A stretch of 64,000 nt of DNA from Actinoplanes sp. N902-109. Lineage in GTDB: Bacteria > Actinomycetota > Actinomycetes > Mycobacteriales > Micromonosporaceae. The stretch is from assembly GCF_000389965.1 (NCBI RefSeq), contig NC_021191.1, positions 1,551,501-1,615,500 on the forward strand. Reading direction: 5' to 3'. Under the pieces are notes generated by a model that had not been told where the DNA came from, searched no databases, and saw only the letters and a program-made list of their open reading frames with translations. Shown piece after piece: positions 49,902-57,585 of this stretch. The position numbers and the translations under genes are program-made. Each line of letters opens with the position of its first letter. The first letter of the stretch is position 1.

Positions 49902-51134
49902 TCAGACGTACGGGCCGAGCACGGCCAGTTCGTGGTGGGCGAGCAGCAGCCGGTCGTGCACCTCGTCGGCGTGGGCCCCGGTGGCCATCACGTAGCCGGC
50001 CCGGCCCCACAGGTCCTCGGGTGGTGCGGCGACCTCGGCGCCGTGCTCGCACAGTTCGCGGATCTCGTGGATCCAGGGCCGCGAGCGCAGGTCCGCCGCC
50101 TCGGCCAGCCCCGCGAACCGCTGCCGCGCCCTGGGGTAGAGGAAGCGGATGCCGGCGGCCCGGTCGGCGACCGGCTGCCAGTCCAGCTCGCGACCCAGGG
50201 CGGCGGCGGCCAGCAGCGCACCCAGCCGGACGTTGCGGCCGAGCTCCACGATGCGCCCGGCGATGTCCCCGCCGGGGCGGGCGTTGAGCTCGATGATCCG
50301 CGGGCCGCGCGAGGTCATCTTGACCTCCACGTGGGCGACCGTACGGTCCATCCCGGCCGCCTCGACCGCGCGGCAGGCCAGCTCGAAGCCCGCGGTGGTG
50401 GCCGGGGCGGACAGGGCGCCGTTGCCGATCAGGAAGCCCGCCTCGATCGGGTACGGGTCGTACGCCCAGATCTTGCGGGCCCACGACACCGGCACGGCCC
50501 GGCCGCCGACGATGCGGCAGTCGACGTCGAACTCGAAGCCGTCGAGGAACTCCTCGATCAGCACGCCCTCGCTGACCAGTCCCTTCTTGTCGACGGTGTG
50601 CGCGGCCCGGTACGCGGCGTCGAAGTCGGCGGGGTCGTCGACCCGGCGTACCCCGGCGCTGCCGGACAGCCCGCGCGGCTTGACCACCAGCGGGTAACCG
50701 ATCCGGTCCGCGGCGGCCCGGGCCGAGGCCAGGTCGGACACCAGCACGGACACCGTGGGGGACAGCCCGGTCTCGTTGAGCAGGGTGCGCTGGCGGTGCT
50801 TGTCGCGGGCCAGCTCGGCGGCGACCACCGGCACCCCGGGCAGGCCGAGCTCGTGGGCCAGCCGGGCGGCGGGGACGACGAGCGATTCCTCGTACGTGGC
50901 CACGGCGTCCGCGTCGTGCCGGCTCAGCATCTCCTTGGCCGCCCGGGTCAGCGCGGCCGGGTCGGCCGGGTCGAACACCGCGACGTCGTGCACCCAGCGC
51001 CGCTGCCAGGTGGGCGGTGCGGGGTTGAGCAGCAGCAGATCCGCCTCGGCGGCCATCTGCGCCAGCAGCCGCTCATGGCCGAGCTGGTAGCCGGAGCCGA
51101 GCAGCAGCAGCGTGCCACGGCCGGGATGACTCAT
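49902..51134 (-). CDS. ATP-grasp ligase
   Basis: 410 residues from the ATG before SHPGRGTLLLLGSGYQLGHERLL; a longer frame upstream only overlaps the MFS gene and is rejected. ATP-grasp superfamily: pre-ATP-grasp domain (about 1-105), ATP-binding PLVVKPRGLSGSAGVRRVDD (about 145-165) and IEEFLDGFEFDVDCRIVGG, and the magnesium site VEVKMTSRGPRIIELNARPGGD (about 285-305). It couples ATP hydrolysis to a carboxylate-amine bond through an acyl phosphate. Together with the synthetase-like pair it gives the cluster two NRPS-independent amide- or ester-forming activities. Confidence 0.9.
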   Translation of the reverse strand: MSHPGRGTLLLLGSGYQLGHERLLAQMAAEADLLLLNPAPPTWQRRWVHDVAVFDPADPAALTRAAKEMLSRHDADAVATYEESLVVPAARLAHELGLPGVPVVAAELARDKHRQRTLLNETGLSPTVSVLVSDLASARAAADRIGYPLVVKPRGLSGSAGVRRVDDPADFDAAYRAAHTVDKKGLVSEGVLIEEFLDGFEFDVDCRIVGGRAVPVSWARKIWAYDPYPIEAGFLIGNGALSAPATTAGFELACRAVEAAGMDRTVAHVEVKMTSRGPRIIELNARPGGDIAGRIVELGRNVRLGALLAAAALGRELDWQPVADRAAGIRFLYPRARQRFAGLAEAADLRSRPWIHEIRELCEHGAEVAAPPEDLWGRAGYVMATGAHADEVHDRLLLAHHELAVLGPYV

Positions 51135-51136
51135 GA

Positions 51137-52357
51137 TCAGTGTCCTTTCAGGAGGGCCGCCGGCCGGGCCGGGCTCAGCGTCACCAGCACCACCGTGGCC
51201 AGCAGGGCCAGCGCGTACCCGGCGACCTGGAAGCCCAGGTAGGCGGCGAATCCGAACGAGGCGAACAGCGGCAGGCAGACGGCCGGGGCGAGCAGGTTGC
51301 CGATGCTGTGCAGCAGCGACGTGGCGGCCGTGTAGGCGGTCATCCGGTCGGCCGGGGCGAGCTCCACCACCAGCGGTTGCAGGCTCGGCGAGATCAGGCA
51401 CTCGCCGAGCGCCACCAGCAGGGCGAAACCCGCCGCGACGACCACCCCGGCGCCGCTCCCGGCCACCGTGGCGCCCCACAGCAGGACCAGGCTCGCGGCC
51501 CAGCAGCCGACGGCGGTCTGCAGCGCCCGGACGTGCCCGATCCGCTCGACCACCCGCAGCAGCGGCGCCTGAAAAGCGATCACGGCCAGCGAGTTGACCG
51601 CGAGCACCACGCCGATCCCGGACACCCCGAGCCCGGCGCTCTCCCGCAGCACCAGCGGGGTGACCGACTCGATCTGCCCGAAGCCGAGCAGCACCAGCAG
51701 ACCCTGCAGCAGCAGGAGCCACCGGAACCCGCGATCGGTGAACGGGGTCAGCACCCCGGCGAACGGCCGGTCGGCAGGCTCCGCCGCGGCGATCCGCCGG
51801 CCGCGCAGGATCACCGCGAGCAGCAATCCGTACGCCGCGTAGCTGAGGCCGTTGAGCACGAACGCCAGCCGGTAGCCGGCCACCCCGCCCCAGCCGGCCA
51901 GCACGCCGCCGGCCAGGGCCCCGACACCGACCGTGGCCGCGCTGACCGCGTTCTGCCCGGCCAGCACCCGGCCCAGCCGGTCCCGCCCGAACAGATCGAT
52001 GAGCAGCGGGGTGAGCACGGCGTAGAAGATCCCGGTGCCCGCGCCGGACAGCAGCGCGGCGACCATGCCGAACGCCGGCGGACCGGCCGCGGCCAGCACC
52101 AGCGGGCCCAGCGTCTGGAACCCGGTGGCCACCAGCACCACCCGGCCCGGGCCGTACCGGCCGGCCGCCACCCCGGCGAAGGGGTTGGCGACCAGACCGG
52201 CCACGGCGAACACCGCGAAGTACAGCGACACCGCGGGCACCGGCAGACCGACGTGGTCGTGCAGGTAGACCGCCGTCAACGGGAAGACGATCCCGGTGCC
52301 GAGCGTGGTCACCGCCCAGCCGGACAGGTAGGTGCGCGGGGAGGCTGTCATGGCCAT
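51137..52357 (-). CDS. MFS transporter of the cluster
   Basis: 406 residues with about twelve helices and the major-facilitator loop motif (GVAAGRYGPGRVVLVATGF at about 65). It is a drug-efflux-type protein likely to export the cluster product and protect the producer. Its start (ATG overlapping the LOG gene stop in TGATG; another ATG two codons later is possible) and its end 2 bases before the ATP-grasp ATG place it firmly in the operon. The substrate is inferred from context only. Confidence 0.88.
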   Translation of the reverse strand: MAMTASPRTYLSGWAVTTLGTGIVFPLTAVYLHDHVGLPVPAVSLYFAVFAVAGLVANPFAGVAAGRYGPGRVVLVATGFQTLGPLVLAAAGPPAFGMVAALLSGAGTGIFYAVLTPLLIDLFGRDRLGRVLAGQNAVSAATVGVGALAGGVLAGWGGVAGYRLAFVLNGLSYAAYGLLLAVILRGRRIAAAEPADRPFAGVLTPFTDRGFRWLLLLQGLLVLLGFGQIESVTPLVLRESAGLGVSGIGVVLAVNSLAVIAFQAPLLRVVERIGHVRALQTAVGCWAASLVLLWGATVAGSGAGVVVAAGFALLVALGECLISPSLQPLVVELAPADRMTAYTAATSLLHSIGNLLAPAVCLPLFASFGFAAYLGFQVAGYALALLATVVLVTLSPARPAALLKGH

Positions 52358-52950
52358 CAGAGCCGCCCCGGGGTGAGCAGGCGGCGCCCGGCCGGCAGCA
52401 GGTCCTCGACGATGTCCAGGGCCTCGTCCGCCGAGCCGGCGCGGTGGTAGAGCGGGGTCCGCCGGGCGAACCCGCGGTCCTGGATCTCGTCGACCATCGC
52501 CTGGAACAGCGTCCAGTCGTCGGCCACGTCGACCAGCACCAGCGGACCGACCGGAAGGCCCAGCGCGGCCATGGAGACCACCTCCAGGACCTCGTCGAGC
52601 GTGCCGTAACCGCCCGGCAGGGCCAGGAACGCATCCGCTCGCCCGATCATCAGGCGTTTGCGTTCCAGCAGGTCGTCGACGAGCAGCACGGTCTGCTCGG
52701 GCAGCTCGTCGCCGATCTCCCGGTCGCGCAGGAACGCCGGGATGACCCCGGTGATCCGGCTGCCACCGGCCCGCGCACCCCGGGCCACCGCCCCCATCAG
52801 GCCGACGCCGCCGGCCCCGTAGACCAGGTCGTGCCCCCGGGCCGCCAGCGTGTGACCCACCTCGGTGGCGACCTGGGCGTAGCGGGCCGACGGGCCGGCC
52901 GCGATGCCGCAGAACACCCCGATCGTGGTCCGGTCCTCAGAGATAGCCAT
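52357..52950 (-). CDS. LOG-family protein (TIGR00730; phosphoribohydrolase-like)
   Basis: 197 residues. The Rossmann-like LOG fold is shown by VFCGIAAGPSARYAQVATEVG at the N-terminus, YGAGGVGLMGAVARGA (about 45-60) and the signature PGGYGTLDEVLEV (about 112-124) with Arg in KRLMIGRADAF. Family enzymes release the base from nucleoside 5'-monophosphates (cytokinin activation in plants). In a biosynthetic operon such a protein may supply a free base or ribose-phosphate. Its role here is unknown and is worth testing. The gene overlaps the SDR gene by 14 bases. Confidence 0.88.
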   Translation of the reverse strand: MAISEDRTTIGVFCGIAAGPSARYAQVATEVGHTLAARGHDLVYGAGGVGLMGAVARGARAGGSRITGVIPAFLRDREIGDELPEQTVLLVDDLLERKRLMIGRADAFLALPGGYGTLDEVLEVVSMAALGLPVGPLVLVDVADDWTLFQAMVDEIQDRGFARRTPLYHRAGSADEALDIVEDLLPAGRRLLTPGRL

Positions 52951-53692
52951 AGCTGAGCCACCCCCCGTCCACCACGAGCGTCTGACCGTTGATGTAGTCG
53001 GCGTCGGACGAGGCGAGGAACCGCACCGCGCCGGTGATGTCGGCGGGTTTGCCGCGCCGCCCGGCCGGGATGCGCCGGGTGATGGCGTCGTCGCTGAGCC
53101 CGCCCGGGTGCGGCGTCTCGATCTTCACCATCCCCGGCGCCACCGCGTTGACGTTGACGCCGTTGGGCGCCCACTCCACGCCCAGCGCCTTGGTCAGCTG
53201 CAGCACCCCGGCCTTGCTGGCGGCATAGGCGGCCCGCTGCGGGAACGCGGTGAACGACAGCAGCGAGCAGAAGTTCACCACCTTGCCGCGGCCGCGGTGC
53301 AGCATCGACCGGCCGAAGACCTGGCAGCACCGGTAGGTCCCGAGCACGTTCACGTCGAGCAGCTCGCGGGCGTCGTCGGCCGGGTACTCGGTCGAGGGGC
53401 CCATCGAGAACAACCCGGCCGCGTTGATCAGCACGTCGATCTCGCCGTACTCGGCGCTGACCAGCTCCTCGGCCGTCGCGATCTGCTCGGGGCTGGCGAC
53501 GTCGCACGGCACCGACAGCGGGGTGCCGCCGTACTCGGCCAGCTCGGCGCGTACGGCGTCGACCTGCTCCTTGGTCCGCGCCAGCACCGCGACGTCCGCG
53601 CCCTCGGCGGCGAACGAGAGGGCGACCGCACGGCCGATCCCCCGCCCGCCCCCGGTGACGACGACCCGGGCCCCGGCGAAGCGTCCGGTCAT
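52937..53692 (-). CDS. Short-chain dehydrogenase/reductase
   Basis: 251 residues. Classical SDR: TGGGRGIGRA at about 14-23, NAAGLF near 89, the catalytic Ser in NFCSLLSF near 142, YAASK at about 154-158 and the C-terminal GGWLSYGYL. It is FabG-like in form and probably NADPH-dependent. In context it would reduce a keto group of the polyketide-derived intermediate, since the PKS module here has no ketoreductase domain. Its ATG overlaps the methyltransferase stop (ATGA). Confidence 0.9.
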   Translation of the reverse strand: MTGRFAGARVVVTGGGRGIGRAVALSFAAEGADVAVLARTKEQVDAVRAELAEYGGTPLSVPCDVASPEQIATAEELVSAEYGEIDVLINAAGLFSMGPSTEYPADDARELLDVNVLGTYRCCQVFGRSMLHRGRGKVVNFCSLLSFTAFPQRAAYAASKAGVLQLTKALGVEWAPNGVNVNAVAPGMVKIETPHPGGLSDDAITRRIPAGRRGKPADITGAVRFLASSDADYINGQTLVVDGGWLSYGYL

Positions 53693-54315
53693 CCGAGGGC
53701 CCGGAACTGCCCGATCCAGTGCACCTGGCCGGGCTTGTCAGCGGTCGGCAGGTTCCGGTACGTGCGCAGCTCGACCAGCTCGAAGCGGCCGGCGTCGAAC
53801 GTGGACAGGATCTCCGCGCTGGTGATGCGGCGCGGCCCGGTGCCCGGAACCATGTGGCTGGAGAACGAGTTCAGCACGAACAGCCCGCCCGGTTTGAGCA
53901 GCCGGTGCACCTCCCGCGCGTAGCCCTCGCGTGCCTCGTCACGCATGTTGTGGAAGACGAACGAGTCGGTGACCACGTCGGCCTCGTGTGCGGGCAGCGG
54001 CACGTCCAGCACGTCACCCTGGATGAACTCGCACTCGACACCGGCGAGCCGGGCCCACGCGCCGGCCCGCGCCACGGCGTCGGGGGAGAGGTCGACACCG
54101 GTGACCCGCAGCCCCTGCGCCGCCAGGAACACCGCGTCGACCCCGGGGCCGCTGCCCAGATCGACGGCCCGGTCACCGCGCTTGATCACCCCGTCGATCA
54201 CCAGCTTGATCAGTTCGACGCCGGGCGACGCGGTGAACCAGGACAGCTTCTCCAGCGGGCTGTCGGCGTAGACGGTGGCGAACTTGTCGACCCAGGTGTC
54301 GATGAAGGCTTTCAT
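53689..54315 (-). CDS. SAM-dependent methyltransferase, likely methoxymalonyl-ACP O-methyltransferase (FkbG position)
   Basis: 208 residues from the ATG before KAFIDTWVDKF. SAM binding at AVDLGSGPGVDAVFLAAQGLRVTGVDLS (about 49-76) and LLKPGGLFVLNSFSS (about 140). It follows the fkbH-like gene with a one-base overlap (TGATG). In methoxymalonyl-ACP cassettes the genes for FkbH, an acyl-ACP dehydrogenase, ACP and a 3-hydroxyacyl dehydrogenase come with an O-methyltransferase, the role I infer here. If it acts elsewhere, the extender would be hydroxymalonyl-ACP instead. Confidence 0.82.
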   Translation of the reverse strand: MKAFIDTWVDKFATVYADSPLEKLSWFTASPGVELIKLVIDGVIKRGDRAVDLGSGPGVDAVFLAAQGLRVTGVDLSPDAVARAGAWARLAGVECEFIQGDVLDVPLPAHEADVVTDSFVFHNMRDEAREGYAREVHRLLKPGGLFVLNSFSSHMVPGTGPRRITSAEILSTFDAGRFELVELRTYRNLPTADKPGQVHWIGQFRALG

Positions 54316-55370
54316 CAGTTCTGCTCCTGTTTCTGCCGGTCGTGGACGTGCAGGTCCACGTAGGACGGGATGGGGATGGCGACCGACGGGGGCAGCCGGA
54401 ACACGGTCAGCCCGTCGGGACTGGGGTCGCCGCCGGCCTCGAAGCCGAGCAGGCGATAGGTCAACCGCATCTGGCGGTTGCGATCGGTGGCGCGGAAGTC
54501 GGCCGCGAGGTCCGCCCCGGCCGCGCGGGCGAGCCCGGCCACGGCACCGACGACGGCAGTGCCGATGTTGCGGCCCATCACCCGGCACGACATGAGCAGC
54601 AGCCGGATCGTCCACAGCGGTTCGGTGACCCGCACCACGAGCAGGCCGATGGTGCCGTACGTGCCGAAGGTGTCGGTGAGCCCGGCGACCAGGACCCGGT
54701 GACCCGGATCGTCGAGCAGCGCGGCCAGCTCCCGCTCGTCGAAGGTGATGCCGGTGGTGTTGAGCTGATGGGTGCGCTGGGTCAGCTCGGCCGCCCGGGA
54801 GAGGTCGGCCGGTTCGGCCGCCCGCACCTCGAGCTTCATCCCCAGCGAGCGCAGGAACTCCTCGCTGGGCCCGGCGAACGAGGTCTCGTACGCCTTGCGC
54901 CGCTGCTCGGACTGGTACATCGCCCGCCGCTGGGCCGCGTCCCCGGTGACCGTGGCGGGCAGCAACCGCCCGGTGCGGGCCAGCTCGTGCAGCTCGTCCG
55001 GGCGTACGCAGCGCACCTGCGGCAGCTCGGCCCGGACCTCGGCGCGCTCGAAGTCGGAGTCGTCGACGAACAGCAGCGCGTCGAGCCCGATGGCGAGCGC
55101 CTCGGCCACCGCCCGCACCGAGCCGGACTTGGCCGCCCAGCCCACCTGCGGGTGCAGGAAGTACTCGGCCAGACCGGTGTCGTGCAGCGCGGCCAGCGCC
55201 GGCTCGGCGTCGTTGCGGCTGGCGACCGACTGCAGGATGCCGTGCTCGTCGAGGGTGCGGACCAGCTCCCGGTTGCGCTGCGGCACCGTGACCGGGTCAC
55301 CCTCGACCAGCGTGCCCTCCCACAGCGTCTCGTCCAGGTCCCAGACGACGCACTTGACCAGGTCAGCCAT
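54315..55370 (-). CDS. fkbH: FkbH-like glyceryl-ACP synthase (HAD-IIIC)
   Basis: 351 residues. The N-terminal HAD domain carries the DLDETLWEG motif (about 11-19), with LFVDDSDFERAEV (motif D, about 100-112). The C-terminal half is GNAT-like (about 195-330). Members dephosphorylate 1,3-bisphosphoglycerate and transfer the glyceryl group to an ACP, the first step toward methoxymalonyl-ACP or hydroxymalonyl-ACP. All neighbouring genes fit that path. It overlaps the acyl-ACP dehydrogenase gene by 8 bases. Confidence 0.93.
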   Translation of the reverse strand: MADLVKCVVWDLDETLWEGTLVEGDPVTVPQRNRELVRTLDEHGILQSVASRNDAEPALAALHDTGLAEYFLHPQVGWAAKSGSVRAVAEALAIGLDALLFVDDSDFERAEVRAELPQVRCVRPDELHELARTGRLLPATVTGDAAQRRAMYQSEQRRKAYETSFAGPSEEFLRSLGMKLEVRAAEPADLSRAAELTQRTHQLNTTGITFDERELAALLDDPGHRVLVAGLTDTFGTYGTIGLLVVRVTEPLWTIRLLLMSCRVMGRNIGTAVVGAVAGLARAAGADLAADFRATDRNRQMRLTYRLLGFEAGGDPSPDGLTVFRLPPSVAIPIPSYVDLHVHDRQKQEQN

Positions 55371-56487
55371 GGGTCACCGGCCGGGCGGGGGAGCGGCGGG
55401 CCAGGTCCCCGCCGATCAGGTCCTGCAGCACCTCGTCGGGGCCCTCGATCACCTGGTAGGCGTCGGCGGCCTGGCGCAGCCGTTGCAGCGGGTGATCCTC
55501 GACCAGCGCCGCAGCGCCGTGCAGCCGGGTGGCGTGCGCGGTGGCCAGCGCCGCGGCCCGGGCGGCGAGCAGCTTGACCCGGGCGGCGAGCAGGCCGGCG
55601 TCGGGCCGCGCGTCGTCCAGGGCCCGGGCCGCTTCCTGTACGGCCAGCCACGCGCTCTCCGCCGCGATCGACGCCTCGGCCAGCGCGCCCCGCACGAGTT
55701 GCCGTTCCCCGAGCGGCGCCCCGCCGACCGTGCGCCCCGCGACGTGCTCGGCCGCGAGGGCCACCGCCCGCTGGGCCACCCCAGTGGCGGCGGCCGCGAT
55801 CAGCAACCGGCCCAGGGTCAGGCACGACGTGGCGACCAGCGGGATGCCGAAGCCGGGCCGGCCGACCACCATCGCCGCCGGCGCCGGCGCGTCGTCGAAC
55901 GTCACGTCGGACAGCCGCGCGGCGCGCAGACCGGTGGACGGTGGCTCGGGCCGGGCGGTCACCCCGGTGCCGGCGCGCACGAGGGCGCAGGTGCCGCCCT
56001 CGGTGCCGTACCCGAAGACCAGGAAGAGATCCGCCACCTGGCCGAAGCTGATCCACCGCTTGCGCCCGCTGACCAGTACGGTGTCGCCGTCGGCGCGCAG
56101 CTTGGTGCTCAGGTCGCGGACGTTGCTGCCGGCATCGCCCTCGGTGAGCGCGAACGCCGCGACCTGCTCGCCGCGGGCCAGTACCGGCAGCAGCGTCTCG
56201 CGCAGCTCCGGGTTGCCCCAGCGGGTCAGCGCCTGGCACACCATGCTGTGCACCACCAGCAGGCTCTGCAGGCTGGGGGAGTGCGCGGCGACCGTGCGGT
56301 GCAGCTCGACCACCTCGGTCAGCGGCAGCCCGGCACCGCCGTGGCGTTCGGGCACCGCCGCACCGAGCAGCCCGTGCGTGGCGGCGGCGTGCACCCCGGC
56401 GTCGTCCACCGCCCGGGCCGCCTCCCAGCGACCGGCGGCGGCCACGAAGTCGGCGCCGCCGGGCCAGCGCGTCAGCACCGCTGTCAT
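55363..56487 (-). CDS. Acyl-CoA dehydrogenase-type flavoprotein (FkbI-like)
   Basis: 374 residues. The acyl-CoA dehydrogenase pattern includes VAAFALTEGDAGSNVRDLSTKLRADGDTVLVSGRKRWISFG (FAD/substrate region, about 130-170) and the C-terminal four-helix bundle ending in YQVIEGPDEVLQDLIGGDLAR. In the methoxymalonyl-ACP cassette the FkbI enzyme oxidises the ACP-bound glyceryl chain. The stop of the ACP gene overlaps its ATG. Order and spacing support the assignment; the family alone would allow other acyl substrates. Confidence 0.88.
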   Translation of the reverse strand: MTAVLTRWPGGADFVAAAGRWEAARAVDDAGVHAAATHGLLGAAVPERHGGAGLPLTEVVELHRTVAAHSPSLQSLLVVHSMVCQALTRWGNPELRETLLPVLARGEQVAAFALTEGDAGSNVRDLSTKLRADGDTVLVSGRKRWISFGQVADLFLVFGYGTEGGTCALVRAGTGVTARPEPPSTGLRAARLSDVTFDDAPAPAAMVVGRPGFGIPLVATSCLTLGRLLIAAAATGVAQRAVALAAEHVAGRTVGGAPLGERQLVRGALAEASIAAESAWLAVQEAARALDDARPDAGLLAARVKLLAARAAALATAHATRLHGAAALVEDHPLQRLRQAADAYQVIEGPDEVLQDLIGGDLARRSPARPVTHG

Positions 56488-56735
56488 GCCGTGACCAGCT
56501 TGCGGTCCACCAGCGCGGCCAGCCCGTCGATGGTGTCGAGGTTCGCCATGCTCAGGTCGGCGTCGCCGATCTCGATGCCGAACGTCTTCTCGACGAACGC
56601 GACGAGCTGGACCGCGCCCAGCGAGTCGATCACGTGCCCGGAGATCAGCGGCTGGTCGTCGGTCAGCCCGGGCATCCCGGTCAGGGCGAGGACGTAGTCG
56701 CGCAGCCGGGTTCGCACGTCATCGGGTCGGGTCAT
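56484..56735 (-). CDS. Discrete acyl carrier protein (FkbJ-like)
   Basis: 83 residues from the ATG before TRPDDVRTR, with GGGGAGAGC before it; an in-frame longer start is unlikely. A single carrier protein with the 4'-phosphopantetheine serine in HVIDSLGAVQLV at about 43, DSL being the usual attachment signature. It would carry the glyceryl and hydroxymalonyl intermediates made by the neighbouring enzymes. The length is typical. Confidence 0.9.
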   Translation of the reverse strand: MTRPDDVRTRLRDYVLALTGMPGLTDDQPLISGHVIDSLGAVQLVAFVEKTFGIEIGDADLSMANLDTIDGLAALVDRKLVTA

Positions 56736-56736
56736 G

Positions 56737-57585
56737 TCAGCTCTCCCCATAGGTGAAATAGCCGGCGCCGCTCTTCTGGCCGAGGTGGCCCGCGGCGACC
56801 TTGGCGCGCAGCGCGGGATGGGCCACGTATTCGGCGGTGCCGTGGTGGGCGTGCAGGACGTCGAGGGTGTCCACGACCGTGTCGATGCCGATCAGGTCGG
56901 CGGTGCGCAGCGGGCCGGTGCGGTGCCCGAGGCAGCCGCGGAACAGCGTGTCGACCTCGCCGGGGCTGGCCACGCCCTCGTCCACCAGGGCGGCGGCGAG
57001 GTTGCAGACGACCATCAGCACCCGGTTGATCACGAAGCCGGCGGCGTCGTTGACGGTGACCCACTGCTTGCCCATCCGGGTGAGCAGCCCGGCTACCGCC
57101 GCGAGGGTGGCCCCGGCGGTCTGCGGCCCGCGTACCACCTCGACGGTGCCGATCCGGGCCACCGGGTTCATGAAGTGCACCCCGGCCACCCGGGCCGGGT
57201 CGGTGAGCGGCGCGGCGAGCCGGTCGATCGGGATGGCCGAGGTGTTCGCCGCGATGGCGACGCCCGGCTTGAGCACCTCGTCCAGCTCCGCGTAGAGCGC
57301 GGCCTTGGCCTGCTCGTTCTCGGTGATGTTCTCGACCACGATGTCCACCCCGGACAGCTCGCCGAGCTCGGTGGTGGTGCGCAGGTCCAGCTCGGTGACC
57401 TCCCCGCCGGTGAGCCGGGCCAGCCGCTGGTGGCCGCGGATGCGGGTGACGGCGGCGGCGAGTGCTGCGGGGGTGCGGTCGACGAGCACGACGCTCAGCC
57501 CGGCGGTGGCCGCGGCGTGCGCGACGCTGGAGCCGATCGTGCCGGCGCCGACCACCCCGACCGTGTGCGGTGGTGTCTCAGACAT
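56737..57585 (-). CDS. 3-hydroxyacyl-CoA dehydrogenase-type protein (FkbK-like)
   Basis: 282 residues. NAD-binding GAGTIGSSVAHAAATAGLSVVLVDRT at about 11-36, VVENITENEQAKAALYAELDEV (about 87-108), NTSAIPIDRLA and VHFMNPVARIGTVEVVRG (about 137-154), and the C-terminal domain GFVINRVLMVV. In cassettes with FkbH it oxidises the hydroxyacyl-ACP, making the malonyl-type extender. It overlaps the PKS gene end by 8 bases and ends one base before the ACP ATG, so the translation of all is linked. Confidence 0.9.
   Translation of the reverse strand: MSETPPHTVGVVGAGTIGSSVAHAAATAGLSVVLVDRTPAALAAAVTRIRGHQRLARLTGGEVTELDLRTTTELGELSGVDIVVENITENEQAKAALYAELDEVLKPGVAIAANTSAIPIDRLAAPLTDPARVAGVHFMNPVARIGTVEVVRGPQTAGATLAAVAGLLTRMGKQWVTVNDAAGFVINRVLMVVCNLAAALVDEGVASPGEVDTLFRGCLGHRTGPLRTADLIGIDTVVDTLDVLHAHHGTAEYVAHPALRAKVAAGHLGQKSGAGYFTYGES

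Noticed and set aside
51135..52634. 500-codon upstream extension of the ATP-grasp frame
   Set aside because: Overlaps the MFS and LOG genes out of frame; the ATG at 51134 begins a normal pre-ATP-grasp domain.
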